Assembly: GCA_037367405.1 (NCBI GenBank) | Contig: JAZKJV010000297.1 | Span: 558,001-622,000, forward strand | Direction: 5' to 3' | Length of the DNA: 64,000 nt | Source: Ottelia alismoides | Lineage: Eukaryota; Streptophyta; Magnoliopsida; Alismatales; Hydrocharitaceae | Part shown: positions 43,844 to 54,382 of the stretch, one piece after another | Numbering within the stretch: position 1 is the first letter of the stretch | How the letters are laid out: each line of letters opens with the position of its first letter | Notes under the pieces: generated by a model | Told to the model about the DNA's origin: nothing | What the model saw: only the letters and a program-made list of their open reading frames with translations | Database searches by the model: none | Position numbers and translations under genes: made by a program

Positions 43844-43871
43844 CCTGATTGGTCCACGTGGACCAATCAGG
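43844..43871. promoter_or_regulatory. 28-bp perfect palindrome with CCAAT and G-box
   Basis: The arms CCTGATTGGTCCAC and GTGGACCAATCAGG meet without a spacer, putting CACGTG in the centre and ATTGG/CCAAT on the sides. A second inverted repeat (GACGACC, AGTTGACC with GGTCAACT, GGTCGTC) lies next to it at 43808-43842. The partner LTR site near 58723-58750 has decayed at two or three bases. It lies about 250 bp upstream (minus strand) of a possible TATA sequence at 43594-43601. Confidence 0.6.
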
Positions 43872-45023
43872 GAAAATCCCTGGAAAAAGAATTGTTAATT
43901 CAATAAAAAATAGAAAAAGGTCGAAGTAAATTTAGGTTATTAAATAAAAAATATTTATTATTTTATGTAGTATTTTATTCTGATTTTTAATTATTTTTAT
44001 GAGGTATATTTTTACAAGCTTACTTTTATACCCTTTATAGGTATAAGATCTATATATTTTATTCTTTTATTTTTATTTTATGTATTTAATTTTATTATTT
44101 TTATTTAGTATTTTATAAAATTATAAAATAATTTTATACACGTAATTATATTTTTATATTATTTTTATGGTATAGTTTGTACACTTTATAAAATATAAGT
44201 ACTATTTGTACAGGTATAAGTATAGGTATAATACCTATGTATAGAACAAACAAGTATTTTATTTGAATTTACTTTGCATTCTTATTCTGATTTTATTGTA
44301 CATATATATTATAAGTAATATTTACAAAATTATAAAAATATAAAATTACAAAAATAATTAATAAATAATAAATTGAATATTTTAATATGTACAAGTATAC
44401 AAGTTGGGTCCAAAACTCAACTTTCAAACCGTAACTCCGAAAAATACGAAACCACCTCCATTAAATAGATTATTTTATGCTATATACAATTAAAGATGTT
44501 TTTGGTACATTTCAAGTTTTTATTTGCAAGATACGGGTCTGGGAAGTTGAAGTTCTGGAATCTTATTCAGACCATAACTTTTTATCTGTATATTATTTTT
44601 CAGTGAAATCAATTTTGTATTTTTATTTATTCAATTATCTACAACTTTCATGTACAAAGTTTCTTTATTTGATGTATAAAAAGCGGAACCAAAAATGGGT
44701 CCCAAAATGAATAAAGAATGAATTGAATAAAAGGTATTTTTATAGTATTTTGACCCTTATCTCTCCCTACTTTATTCCTTGTCGACCTATTCATCAAGAT
44801 GCCTAGGTCTCGGGGTTTTGGGTCATAAAATATTTACAATATTTTATTCTTTTTCTTTTCTTTTATTTATTCTATAATTTTGGCTTTAATTACAGTATTT
44901 TATACACTAATTGGATGCACATGCATGAATGCTAAGATGTTGGTTTTAATGCTATTTACACGCATTGCTAAGGTTTTTGATGCCAAAATGATAGAATAAA
45001 GATGATGAAATGTGGCTTAATCA

Positions 45024-45034
45024 TCCCCCTATAC
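45024..45034 (-). promoter_or_regulatory. Athila-type polypurine tract
   Basis: Minus-strand GTATAGGGGGA directly abuts the 5' edge of the 3' LTR (TGATTAAGCC). Confidence 0.75.
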
Positions 45035-47374
45035 TTTGCCTTTGCTAGTCCCTAGCAAACACTTATGCAATAAGTGCAAAAAGAGAAAGAAAGAAAAGAA
45101 AAAGAAGAAAGTGGATTAAATTTAATTATCAAACTTGTCTTCACAAAATCCGAGTTTGGAGCTTAAGCCGGACCTTTGGAGTTTTAGTGCGGGTGGAACC
45201 TTAATGAGAACCAGATTTGAAGTCCAACAGTCCCTGAGAAATCCCAAAACTCTGTTCAAGTCTCCTCAATAGCCAGGTCAGAAATACTTCAACTCATACG
45301 CAAACCCTTACGACTATGAATCTGACTCGTACAGTGTAAGTGATAATGGCTCTCCCCAACTGAAATGATAAAGAGTCTGACTTCTCTTATATGACAACCC
45401 ACTGATTCCCCAATCCAACAACTCATTCTTCAAGGAGCAGGGTATTCCCTTCTAAGTTCAAGTGGCAACCAACCCAAAAGGAGGAGATGAAGAGAATAAT
45501 GGACGGTAGCCAGTGTAGCTACCTATCCTAGGATGCAAGACCAGTGTAGTCAAGTCATCCAGCTGCATGCTCACATGATTTGACTTTGAAGCTCAAGCTT
45601 GCTTATTTGACTTTACAACATATGTACACTCCGGCAGGTATTTTTATTTTTGTACAGGCCTGTCCACTTTTTTTTGGAGTTTTTGCTTTTTGCATTTTTT
45701 TGAATACTATATACAGCAGCACTTACATAGGGAGTTTTTCCTCTTGAGCCAGTAGACTATCCCTCTTTTGAAGCTTTATTGCAACCCACGATCTCCTATC
45801 CTCGAAACTCATCATTACTGGACGGGTTGGGGCGCACTTCCCTTCCTAGAGGAGGACAAGTGTTTCCACTTGTGTGCGTCTCATACCGGCAAATCCAACC
45901 CCCTCACCACTCCAACTGAGTTGAGCCATGTGAAAGGTGCAGGTGTCCAAGTTAGGTCATTATCAACAAGAGTCGTGCGTTTGTTCCGAAATACTCTACT
46001 TAGACAGTCAAGAATCCATTGAACCAAATCTCGTGATCCTCAAAGAATTAAGTCAACTAGACCTGAAGTACCTCAAACCCCAGTTCCTATAAGGTTCCTG
46101 TTATTAGGTAGATTTTAAAGGTCCAACCAAGCTCCAATCTTCGAATTTTACTTAGACTCGTTCAACTATCAAACTCAATCCGAAAAATGCTCATACTATG
46201 CAAACGAAATGCAGAATGCAGAAAATATTTTTATGATGCAATTTTCAAGAGTTTTGAACTTTTTATGGGTTTTTGAAAAGATGATGATGATGATGCATTT
46301 TTTAGATTTTTGAAAAGTTTTTCAAATGTTTTCTGCATTTTAATTTTGCAAATGTTTTTGGGATTTTTGAAAACAAAAAGATTTGGCTAAAAGCTAGGTG
46401 AAAATATGTACACGGGAGTGCTTCTTATATATACCAGAACTGGATTTTAACAATTTACAAGGGTAAGTGGTCAATTTTATAGGTATATATATAGTGGATT
46501 TTTGGTGTGATGTATGTATTCCTCAAACTTATTTGACACAGGTTTTTCAAACGATTTTGAAAACTATAGTCCAAAATAATTTTTTCAAACAATTTTTACA
46601 AACATGTACACACATTTGAAAAATCGTTTTGCAAGGGTTTTCCAAACAGTATATATAGATTTTTCAAATATTTTTGCAACCAATTTTTCAAACCATTTGC
46701 AAATCATTTTTCAAACTTTTTGTTTCACACAAAGAAAATATTTTTACAATCACAAGATTTTTACAAAGGTTGAAAACATGTAACAAAACGTTTTCAAAAT
46801 AGTTTTCAATAGATTTTTCAAAAAGATTTTCAAACTATTTTTTTAAAGATTTTGCAAAAAATATTTTCACCTGATTTATTAATCAGTAAATATAGAAAGA
46901 ATCTGAGTAATAATTACATCTTTTTATTAAGGTTTTTAATGAATTATTAGAGAATAATTAGCCATATTAAGAAAATACGAAAGTACGAGTTACAGCTAAA
47001 GTATGTACACAGTATATACGACCCCCCTATACTTAGCTTGAGCTATGTCCTCATAGGTCGGAGAAAAAAGAGAAGACATAACTCGTACTAAGTATAGGAA
47101 AGTCTAAAGAATAAATAAATAAGAGCTGAATGAATAAACCAGTGAGAAGTCGACCGTCCACCCTATACTTAGGATCAAATAATCCTAAGTATAGCAGATT
47201 GTACACAAAGCAGGGAGGGTCAAGGGTGGGAATGAACAGATCGTACTCAGATTGTCTTCTCCTATACTTAGGGTAAGATATCCCTAAGTATAGACAAGAA
47301 GAGGAGACAATGGAGAGGATCAAAGAATCGAACACTCGGGGTGCACACCCCCTATACATAGGACAAAGTGTGTC
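45035..47374 (-). other. Athila-type 3' noncoding region
   Basis: About 2.3 kb between the end of pol and the polypurine tract. It has no credible envelope-like frame. Segments in order (plus strand): blocks homologous to 7550-8500 of the array; a low-complexity stretch with many TTTTTCAAA-like repeats (about 46530-46860); the GTACGAGTTACAGC phrase; then hairpins from 47026. The 102-residue minus-strand frame at 47051-47359 is only a translation of the hairpin repeats. Confidence 0.75.
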
Positions 47375-47384
47375 CTAAGTATGG
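47026..47384. other. Hairpin array of the Athila-type element
   Basis: Four inverted repeats. A large one at about 47026-47118 has outer arms CCTATACTTAG and CTAAGTATAGG and inner arms GAGCTATGTC and GACATAACTC. At 47163-47194 the arms are CTATACTTAGGAT and ATCCTAAGTATAG (13 bp, perfect). At 47262-47293 they are CTATACTTAGGG and CCCTAAGTATAG (12 bp, perfect). At 47351-47384 they are CCTATACATAGGAC and GTCCTAAGTATGG (two mismatches). The last lies next to the 3' end of pol. Confidence 0.8.
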
Positions 47385-47887
47385 AAAAACTGTCTACAAG
47401 GGGCGACACCTTTTTGATAGATACAGGAGATAGAAGAGGAAAAGAAGAAAAGAAGAAAAGATGAAAAGATATGAACAGATGGATATATACAACAGAAGAT
47501 GGAAGTGATAATCATGTACGAGATGCAAATGATCGGAGTCGAAGAACACATCTCATACCAGAAGAATGGGGGCAACGTCAATGGTCGGCGGACATGATCA
47601 AGATATAACTTCCGACGCTGACCGTTGACACGGAAGGTAGAGGAAGATGACGGTTCGGATATATCAATACTGCCATTGTCATGTACCTTCCTGACCACAT
47701 AAGGACCTTTCCACTTACTCTGTAATTTCCCTGAAAATAATTTCAGCTTGGAATCGAACAACCATACGTGTTGATCGGGCTCAAATTGTTTATGGCTGAT
47801 ACGGGAATCGTGCCATGTCTTTACTTTCTCCTTATACTGTAGGCTGATAGAAAAGGTTGTATCTCTCAGTTCCTTCAGGGCTGCCAA
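47375..47887 (-). pseudogene. Athila-type integrase C-terminal part
   Basis: The frame holds the pol tail: EKVKTWHDSRISHKQF, HVWLFDSKLKLFSGKLQSKW and KGPYVVRKVHDNG, the basic C-terminal integrase region of the lineage. It then runs through about 45 hydrophobic residues rich in I, F, S and Y before the stop. A frameshift near 47890 separates it from the catalytic part. The hydrophobic tail is unusual for integrase; it may be read-through of noncoding DNA. Confidence 0.8.
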
Positions 47888-48830
47888 CTCTGCTCTCCTA
47901 CACTCTCGGGATCTAACAGTAACTCAGTGACTACCCAAAATGATTTGTGCTTGATTTCCACTGGCAGATGGCACGGCTTGCCATAGACGAGACGAAAGGG
48001 AGATGTCCCTAATGTATTTTTGAAGGATGTCCGATAGGCCCACAAGACCGAGTCCAAAAGGTGTGACCAATCCTTTCGGTCTGGGCGGACAACCTTCTGC
48101 AGGATCGTCTTGATCTCCCTATTCGATACTTCGGCAAGACCATTAGTCTGAGGGTGGTACGGCGTGGCAACATGATGGTCAATGCCGAACTCGTCTGCAA
48201 GGGCCCTGACTTTATCATTGATGAAATGAACCCCCCGTCTGAAATCAGAACTCTAGGTACCCCAAACCGTGAAATGATATTTTTCCTCAAAAATTTACAC
48301 ACAGTTTTAGCATCTGCGGCTCGGGCGGGGATGGCCTCAACCCAACGGCTGACATAATCTACAGCGAGCAGAATGTGTTCGAATCCTGGACTCTTAGGAA
48401 ATGGGCCCATGAAATCAATCCCCCATGCATCAAAAACCTCACAAAAGTGAATGGGTTGCATGGGCATCATGTCTCTCTGTCCGCAGGTTCCCATCTTCTG
48501 ACAGTCAGTACACCCCTTCACGAATTCATCTGAATCCTTGAAGAGAGTAGGCCACCAAAGGCCGGATTGAAGCACCTTTTGTGCTGTCCTTTTTCCAGAA
48601 TGATGTCCTCCTGCCTCAAGCTTGTGGCAATATGTGAGGATGCTATGCTGCTCTTCCTGAGGAATGCACCTCCTCCAGATGCTATCCCCTCCTTCATGAT
48701 AAAGGAAGGGATCCTCCCAATGGTAAAACTTGGTCTTAGCTAGGAAGGTCTCAAGTTTTTGCCTGGGCCAACCCTGAAGGACTGTCTTGGCAACAAGATA
48801 GTTTACAAAGTCGGCATACCATGGGAGTGA
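47888..48830 (-). pseudogene. Athila-type integrase, zinc-binding and catalytic core, broken
   Basis: On the minus strand the frame includes the zinc-binding block HSILTYCHKLEAGGHHSGK and GCTDCQK, then the catalytic aspartates in GIDFMGPFPKSPG and VLISDGG. A frameshift in a run of six G directly after SDGG moves the glutamate block (LAEVSNREIK) into another frame, so D, D and E survive but not in one frame. The following VLWAYRTSFKNTLGTSPF and LVYGKPCHLPVEIKHK blocks (about 47900-48060) are in the shifted frame. Confidence 0.85.
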
Positions 48831-49595
48831 GGCGACAGCCAAGATCGCCTCGTCTGGAAATGTCTCTGTGATAGGTGCGCTGGGCTCAGATTCCTCAAGA
48901 TTCTCCAAACGGGAGGGAAGATCCGCCACCACATTTTTAACTCCAGGCTTATCCTTAATCTCAATATCAAATTCCTGGAGAAGAAGGATCCATCTGGTAA
49001 GACGAGCTTTAGCATCCTTCTTGGCCATTAAGTACCGGATGGCGGTGTGATCTGTGTAAATGGTCACTCTAGATCCGAGAATATATGATATGTACTTATC
49101 CAAAGCAAAGACTACGGCCAGCATCTCTTTCTCAGTCACAGTATAATTCCGCTGAGCGGCATCCAAAGTCCGACTGGCGTAGTGAATGGCAAACGACAAT
49201 CCATCCCTCCTCTGTCCAAGCACATCCCCAACGGCAAAATCTGAAGCATCCGTCATGATCTCGAATGGGAGAGACCAATCAGGTGGCTGAAGGACAGGAG
49301 CCAAAACAACCATACTCTTGAGAGTCTCAAAGGACGCAAGACACTTATCATCTACAATGAACTCAGTGTCTTTCGTCAGCAAATCAGTAAGCGGCCGGGC
49401 AATTCGACTGAAGTCATGAATGAACCATCGGTAGAAACCGACATGCCCCAGAAAAGACCGCAACTGACGCAAATTGGACGGCGGAGTGAGTTTTCTATGA
49501 TATCCACCTTGGCTGGATCGACCTCCATGCCCTTGTCGGAGATGATATGACCAAGGACCGTCCCCTGAGTCACCATGAAGTGACTCTTCTCCCAA
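48831..49595 (-). pseudogene. Athila-type RT connection and RNase H
   Basis: Part of the longest frame of the element (528 residues, 49595-48009). Blocks: LRQLRSFLGHVGFYRWFI, SLPFEIMTDASDFAVGDVLG, HYASRTLDAAQRNYTVTEKE, VTIYTDHTAIRYLMAKKDAK and WILLLQEFDIEI. The TDAS aspartate and the EKE glutamate of RNase H are kept. The usual ADHLSR ending reads ADLPSR. Confidence 0.85.
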
Positions 49596-50190
49596 GACAA
49601 GACAAGATTGACCTCAATGCAACATTGAAGCACACGGTCTAGGCAGTCAAGACAAGCATAAAACCCATCGCCATAGACCGAGAAGTCATTCATGAAGACC
49701 TCTAAGCAATCACCTACCAAGTCCGAGAAAATGACAACATGCACCTTTGGAATGTCGCTGGAGCGTTACATAGACCAAAGGGCATCCGTCTGAAAGCATA
49801 AGTCCCAAACGGACAGGTGAATGTTGTTTTGTCCTGGTCTTCGGGCGCAATGGCCACTTGATTATAACCGGAGTACCCGTCAAGAAAGCAGTAATGACTC
49901 TTCCCAGCTAGTCTTTCGATAATCTGATCAATGAATGGCAATGGGAAATGATCCTTCTTGGTGGCGTGATTCAATCATCTGTAGTCCACACAGACCCTCC
50001 AAGAAGTTGGTACTCGGGTAGCGATTTCCTCTCCAGACTCATTCACAACTGTAGTGATACCCGTCTTCTTGGGTACCACATGCAATGGACTAACCCACTT
50101 GGAGTCGGAGATGGGGTAGATAAAATCGGCGCTCTACCACCTCGATATTTCTTTCATGACTACATCTCAAAGATTCGGGTTTAGCCGTCG
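49376..50190 (-). pseudogene. Athila-type reverse transcriptase, catalytic aspartate changed
   Basis: Blocks: REFQRRLNPNL, then a TGA and a poorly readable stretch (about 50170-49975), then KDHFPLPFIDQIIERLAGKS, FLDGYSGYNQVAI and MPFGLCNAPATFQRC (49974-49714). In the overlapping next frame comes VFMNDFSVYGDG. The first aspartate of the catalytic pair is asparagine (codons at 49685-49690), which alone should abolish polymerisation. Two frameshifts split the domain. Confidence 0.88.
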
Positions 50191-50990
50191 CTGAAACTCA
50201 CGCGACGACCTAGTGTCCTCCTCAAGATAGATGTGGTGGGAGCACAAAGCTAGACTAATCCCCTGGAGATCAGCTATACTCCATCCTATTGCCTTGCGGT
50301 TTCTTTCAAGAACCTCCATCAGACGAGATTCTTGTTCTCGAGTCAAATCTGCTGAGATAATGACTGGGTGCATATCTGGCTCACCCGTAAGGAATCTATA
50401 CTTTAGTGACTGCGGTAGAGGTTTCCGTTCTGGATAACTGGGAGGTGGCAGATTTGGCTTCTGATATGTCTGTGTGAAGGCGACCAGGTCTGCATGGGAG
50501 AACTCTCGCTCTGCATGAATCTCTGACGAAGGGCGGTATGCTGAATCATCAATGAACTGTACTAGCTCGCACTCCGTCCTAGCGGTCGGCTCAGAATTAA
50601 TCAGACATGAAAAATATTCATCAAAGTCATCCCAATCAATGCCTGAGTCAGAGGGATCTGAATTAGAAGAATAGGATTGAAAATCATCACCACTCGTCCC
50701 AACACTGTCAGCCTCAACTGTATCCTCATCCAGGAGTGTGCTCTCCAGGCTCTCAACCGCCATAAGCTTTAAATACAGGGAATCTTTAGGCAAGGCGAGG
50801 GTCTGTGCTACGGGATCTGTCCAAATGGATTCATCATCTGTCATCACAAAGTCGCATTCCTGGTGGATGTCTAGCTCGTCCTCTGTCATCTCCGTGGCTT
50901 CGCTGGACTGCTCTGAGCATGTTAATTCTCTCGCTCTGGTCTCATCGATCGTCTCTATTTGTATGGTTTCGCCCTCTACGCGAAAGCATA
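50191..50990 (-). pseudogene. Athila-type acidic spacer between protease and RT
   Basis: In frame with the protease end (51150-50167), a D/E/S-rich linker of roughly 150 residues follows the protease (IHQECDFVMTDDES, DSGIDWDDFDEYF), and then the RT lead-in ISADLTREQESRLMEVLERN and KAIGWSIADLQGIS. It is open throughout and shows few lesions compared with the flanking domains. Confidence 0.7.
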
Positions 50991-51330
50991 CCTTCCCGCT
51001 ATCATGATCGGTCACCGCCTTGGATGTGGCCAAGAATGGGCGTCCAAGTATGATGGGGGTATCGGTTACCGACTCAGGGATCTCCATGTCCAACACAACG
51101 AAGTCCACGGGGAATTTCAGGCCCTGAATGGTAACGACCACGTCTTTCAATAACCCCTTCGGCCTCTTAATCGACCTATCAGCAAACTGAAGGACCGTCC
51201 TGCTCCGAAGAAGAGGACCAAACTCGAATCGGCCGAGTAAGGCTGCCGGAAGAAGATTAATAGAAGAGCCGCTGTCTAATAGAGTACGATCGAATTGCTG
51301 CTCCTGAATCTTGCATCTGACATAGGAAGC
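50991..51330 (-). pseudogene. Athila-type protease
   Basis: The active-site triad D-S-G is at 51268-51276 on the minus strand (LLDSGSSINLLP). It is followed by FADRSIKRPKGLL, FPVDFVVLDME and PIILGRPFLATSKA. A TGA lies upstream near 51330 and a frameshift separates it from gag near 51505. The arrangement SSINLLP-ADRS-LGRPFL is that of the Athila lineage. Confidence 0.85.
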
Positions 51331-53260
51331 TCATGTATCAGGTCTCTTGGCTGGCAATGTATTCTGAATGGTGCAGCAAGTGTGATGGGTGGGCACATGG
51401 ATCTGATCTCTGTGTCTCCTCTTCCTGCGGACTGTAGTTTCCTCTTTCAAATTCTTTTTGAGGAAGGGGATATGCTCAAGTGCTTCTCGTAGATCAGCTG
51501 AATATGAAATCTATCAATCATCTGGTTGCTGATGTCTACCTGCTGGGTCTTTTTTGGATTTTCTCTTTTATTCCCCATCGCTCGGCGGAGTGCTTCAGGG
51601 AAGGGGATGGTAGGGGCCTCCTCAGATGGAGGACTAGGAAGAAGTTCCTGTGTCTGCGAAGGAATGGAATCAATACAATCATCATCATGCAACACATATG
51701 GATCTGGAGTATACACAGAAGCCTTTCCTTTATTCATATTTTTGTTCTTTTTGTGTCCACGGCCCTTAGATACAAAATGTGGCAACACAGTAGAAGGAAG
51801 CTCAACAAAAGTAGATGTGGTGGCCTCAGTACCACCACCGGCACCTGTCTTCGCGGCCTCAGCACCGCGCTCTGGCTCTGCATCCAAAATGGTGGCTTCA
51901 GCACCACCGTCTGCATCTGGTGTCACGACGGCTTCAGCATCGTCGTCAGGGTCTCCATCCTTGGTGGCTTCAGCACCACCGTCATCAATGTTGTCATTAG
52001 CGGCATCAGCATCGCTACCTGGCTCATCTGGCGCTCCTGATTCTGCATGTGGCTGTCGCTCAGATGAGATGCCGCCGACTAGCATCCTACCACTCCTAGT
52101 AGTCACAAAATCATCATCATACAAAGAAGAAGATATGTCACTCAAATAGTCACTAGGAAAGGTATCCTCTGTAAACTCTACCTGCTCAGACTTTCTTTTC
52201 AGATTGTTCGGATTTGGTTCAATCTGAGCTGGTATGGCGGCTTTTCCATTGATCAAGTCCCTCACCTCCTGCCGGAATTCATCCATGTCTCGCCGATAAG
52301 ATTCCCGATGTTCAGAGAGTAGTCGGACGAGGTCATCTAATGCTGGGTTCTCAAAGGCAGGTGCCTGAGAACCGGATGTATTCCTCTGCTGAGAATGAGG
52401 CTGCTGCTGCTGGTACTGGGGAGGATGGGAATAAGACTAATGAGGCTGCTGACGCTGCCTCCACTGCTGGTTGTTGTAGGCGGGGCGAGGACCATTCTGG
52501 TATTGCGGCTGGGCGTACTGGGGCTGTTGCTGCTGCTGTGGCTGGTTGTTCTGCTGTCCTTGAGCTGGAGATTGCTGCTGAGATGAAGAGCCACTGTTGC
52601 CCCAACGGAATCCGGGGTGATCGCGACGAATCCCGGGCTGAGGGTACCGGTCGTACCAAATCCCATTGACTTCCATCAATGTCTCCTGCTCGAAGGAGGG
52701 AGGGGGTAGAACTGCCAATGGCTGGTCCGACTGATATACCACCATCTGAGTGTCTTGAGATGGTGGCTGCGATGGGTAGTACAGTAACTGTAGCACCGTC
52801 TCTGCCTGGATGAAGTTGAGCTGGCGGTGTGAGGCAGAGGGCTGGATAGAGCTGCTACTGCTCGGATCGGCCCGTAACCTGGGAGGCTGCTGAGTGTGTT
52901 CCTGTGCCTCCTGAATGCAGAGAATTTGAGTCTTCAGGTCACTCATGGTCTTGGTAAGAAGGTCCATCTGGGCTAGACCTTGGTTCTGCTTCTTTTCGAG
53001 GATCTCCATGCAGTCCAACTTCTCACTGATGATTCCCATGTCGGCTGCGGCAGATTCGGCTTGGGCTATGGCTACCGACGAAGTGTTGGGACCGGCATCG
53101 ATGCGGGCGATCCTCTGAAATGATCCTCCTCCTTGGGGTGGCTTTTGCTGTGTGTAGACTCTGGTTTGGGTCATCACGGTCGAGTTTTCTGCCATGCCTT
53201 CATAGATGGCCCAGGCATTGTCCTCACCCTTGGAAAAGTATGATCCACCACAAGAGGCAT
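51331..53260 (-). pseudogene. Athila-type gag C-terminal part and gag-protease linker
   Basis: The minus-strand frame carries LDCMEILEKKQNQGLAQMDL (helical), a Q/P-rich low-complexity region (about 52440-52620), an in-frame TAG at about 52434, then DEFRQEVRDLINGKAA, an acidic, alanine-rich section (GGAEAT repeats, about 51800-52010) and a basic KKNKNMNKGK patch. A frameshift near 51505 precedes LREALEHIPFLKKNLK. No zinc knuckle was seen, which is normal for this lineage as I know it. Confidence 0.75.
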
Positions 53261-54382
53261 TTACAAGCCCCTGCAGCTCCGGTGCCAGCCCACAAAAGAA
53301 ACTCTGAACCAGATTGGGCTTTGTATATCATGATGTGGACACCGGTCAATGAGCTCTCTAAATCGATCCCAGGCTTCATGAAACTGTTCATTAGGGATCA
53401 TGACGAAGTTGCTGATCATAGCTCTAGCTGCGTTCGTCCGACTGAGAGGATAGTACTTCTTCAAGTATGCGGTCCGGAGATCTGCCCAAGTATCTATGAA
53501 TCGCCCCAAATGTTTGAGCCAGTATGCGGCTCTGTCAACCAAGGAGAAAGGGAAGGCGATCATCTTGATAGTGTCCTCGGTCATCAGCCTATCATGGATT
53601 GTGCTGCAGATCATTTCAAATTCTTGGAGGTGGAGGTGTGGCTCTTCGGTCGGCAACCCATGGAATTTGGGTAGAAGCTGAATGGTATGGGGCCGAAGCT
53701 CAAAATCTCCATGGATAGGAGGAAGTCGGATCCAACGATGAGTGAGGGATGCTGCGGGATTGTGCAATTCCCTCATGATAGTCTGCGGCGGTCTCTCAGC
53801 GTCGGGGTCACCTCCTCCTGCATCAGGTCCATCTCCTCCTCCGCCTTCGCCACCGCTCCCAGGTCGGTTTTCTCGCATCTGTGCTATTTCTCTCATGAGA
53901 TCACCCATGAAGGTTCCCTGGTCTCGGATCTGCCTCTTCATGGTCTCCAGGGATGCTAGAAGTGAATTATTGATGGCGGCTTGATCAATGAAGAATGGCG
54001 GGTGCTCATGATCATCAGGATGCTCTCCTCTGTCAGCCATGTCTGGATTCTCTGAAAAGGCAAAAGAACCCATCTCAGGTGCCGTCAAATGCTCTGAGCT
54101 CTGTGATGCACTAAATTCTGAAACTCTTGGACTGATGGAAGGAGAATGAGAAGGGTGGTCGAGGGGGAACAGGGCGGAAGTGAACTCAGGCTCGGAGAGC
54201 GGACTCTCCGAGGTTGTCCTAGATGAATAAAGAGGAGTGCTGGATAGCGGTGTCGACAAAGTCGGCCTAAGAGATCTCCGTCCCATCATCTTGATTATTG
54301 AGAAGAGCAAGGTGAAGAAGAAGAAGAAGGGGGCAAAATTGCGCACGATTGTGCGGTGTTTTTGATCTTGACCTAAATTCAA
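53261..54382 (-). pseudogene. gag: Athila-type gag N-terminal and capsid region
   Basis: The most likely start is the ATG at 54289 (MMGRRSLRPTLSTP); an upstream ATG at 54382 opens the same frame. The N-terminus is S/P/T-rich. A glycine/aspartate-rich spacer (GGEGGGGDGPDAGGG) precedes the capsid core: FHGLPTEEPHLHLQEFE, FPFSLVDRAAYWLKHL, WADLRTAYLKKYYPLS and FHEAWDRFRELIDRCPHHDI. A frameshift near 53320 moves the end of the core into another frame. The next stretch continues as the gag C-terminal part. Confidence 0.85.

Larger units (their letters stand above)
41162..45023 (-). mobile_element. Athila-type 3' LTR (3,862 bp)
   Basis: Plus-strand edges are TGATTTAGCTAG and TGGCTTAATCA, giving TGAT...ATCA ends. 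From the left: conserved end block 41341-41376, a GT microsatellite 41393-41417, AT-rich DNA, a zone of TGCAAA-type short repeats (42250-42740), a paired G-box dyad (42575-42599), a GC-rich leader-like block (42600-43700), a 28-bp palindrome (43844-43871) and AT-rich U3. The open frames at 42677-43144 and 43214-43567 lie in this LTR and have homologues in the other LTR but no domain. Confidence 0.92.

Noticed and set aside
47051..47359. Hydrophobic 102-residue minus-strand frame as a possible envelope-like gene
   Set aside because: It is a translation through the repeated hairpins, giving internal echoes such as YPKYRR and DPKYRV.
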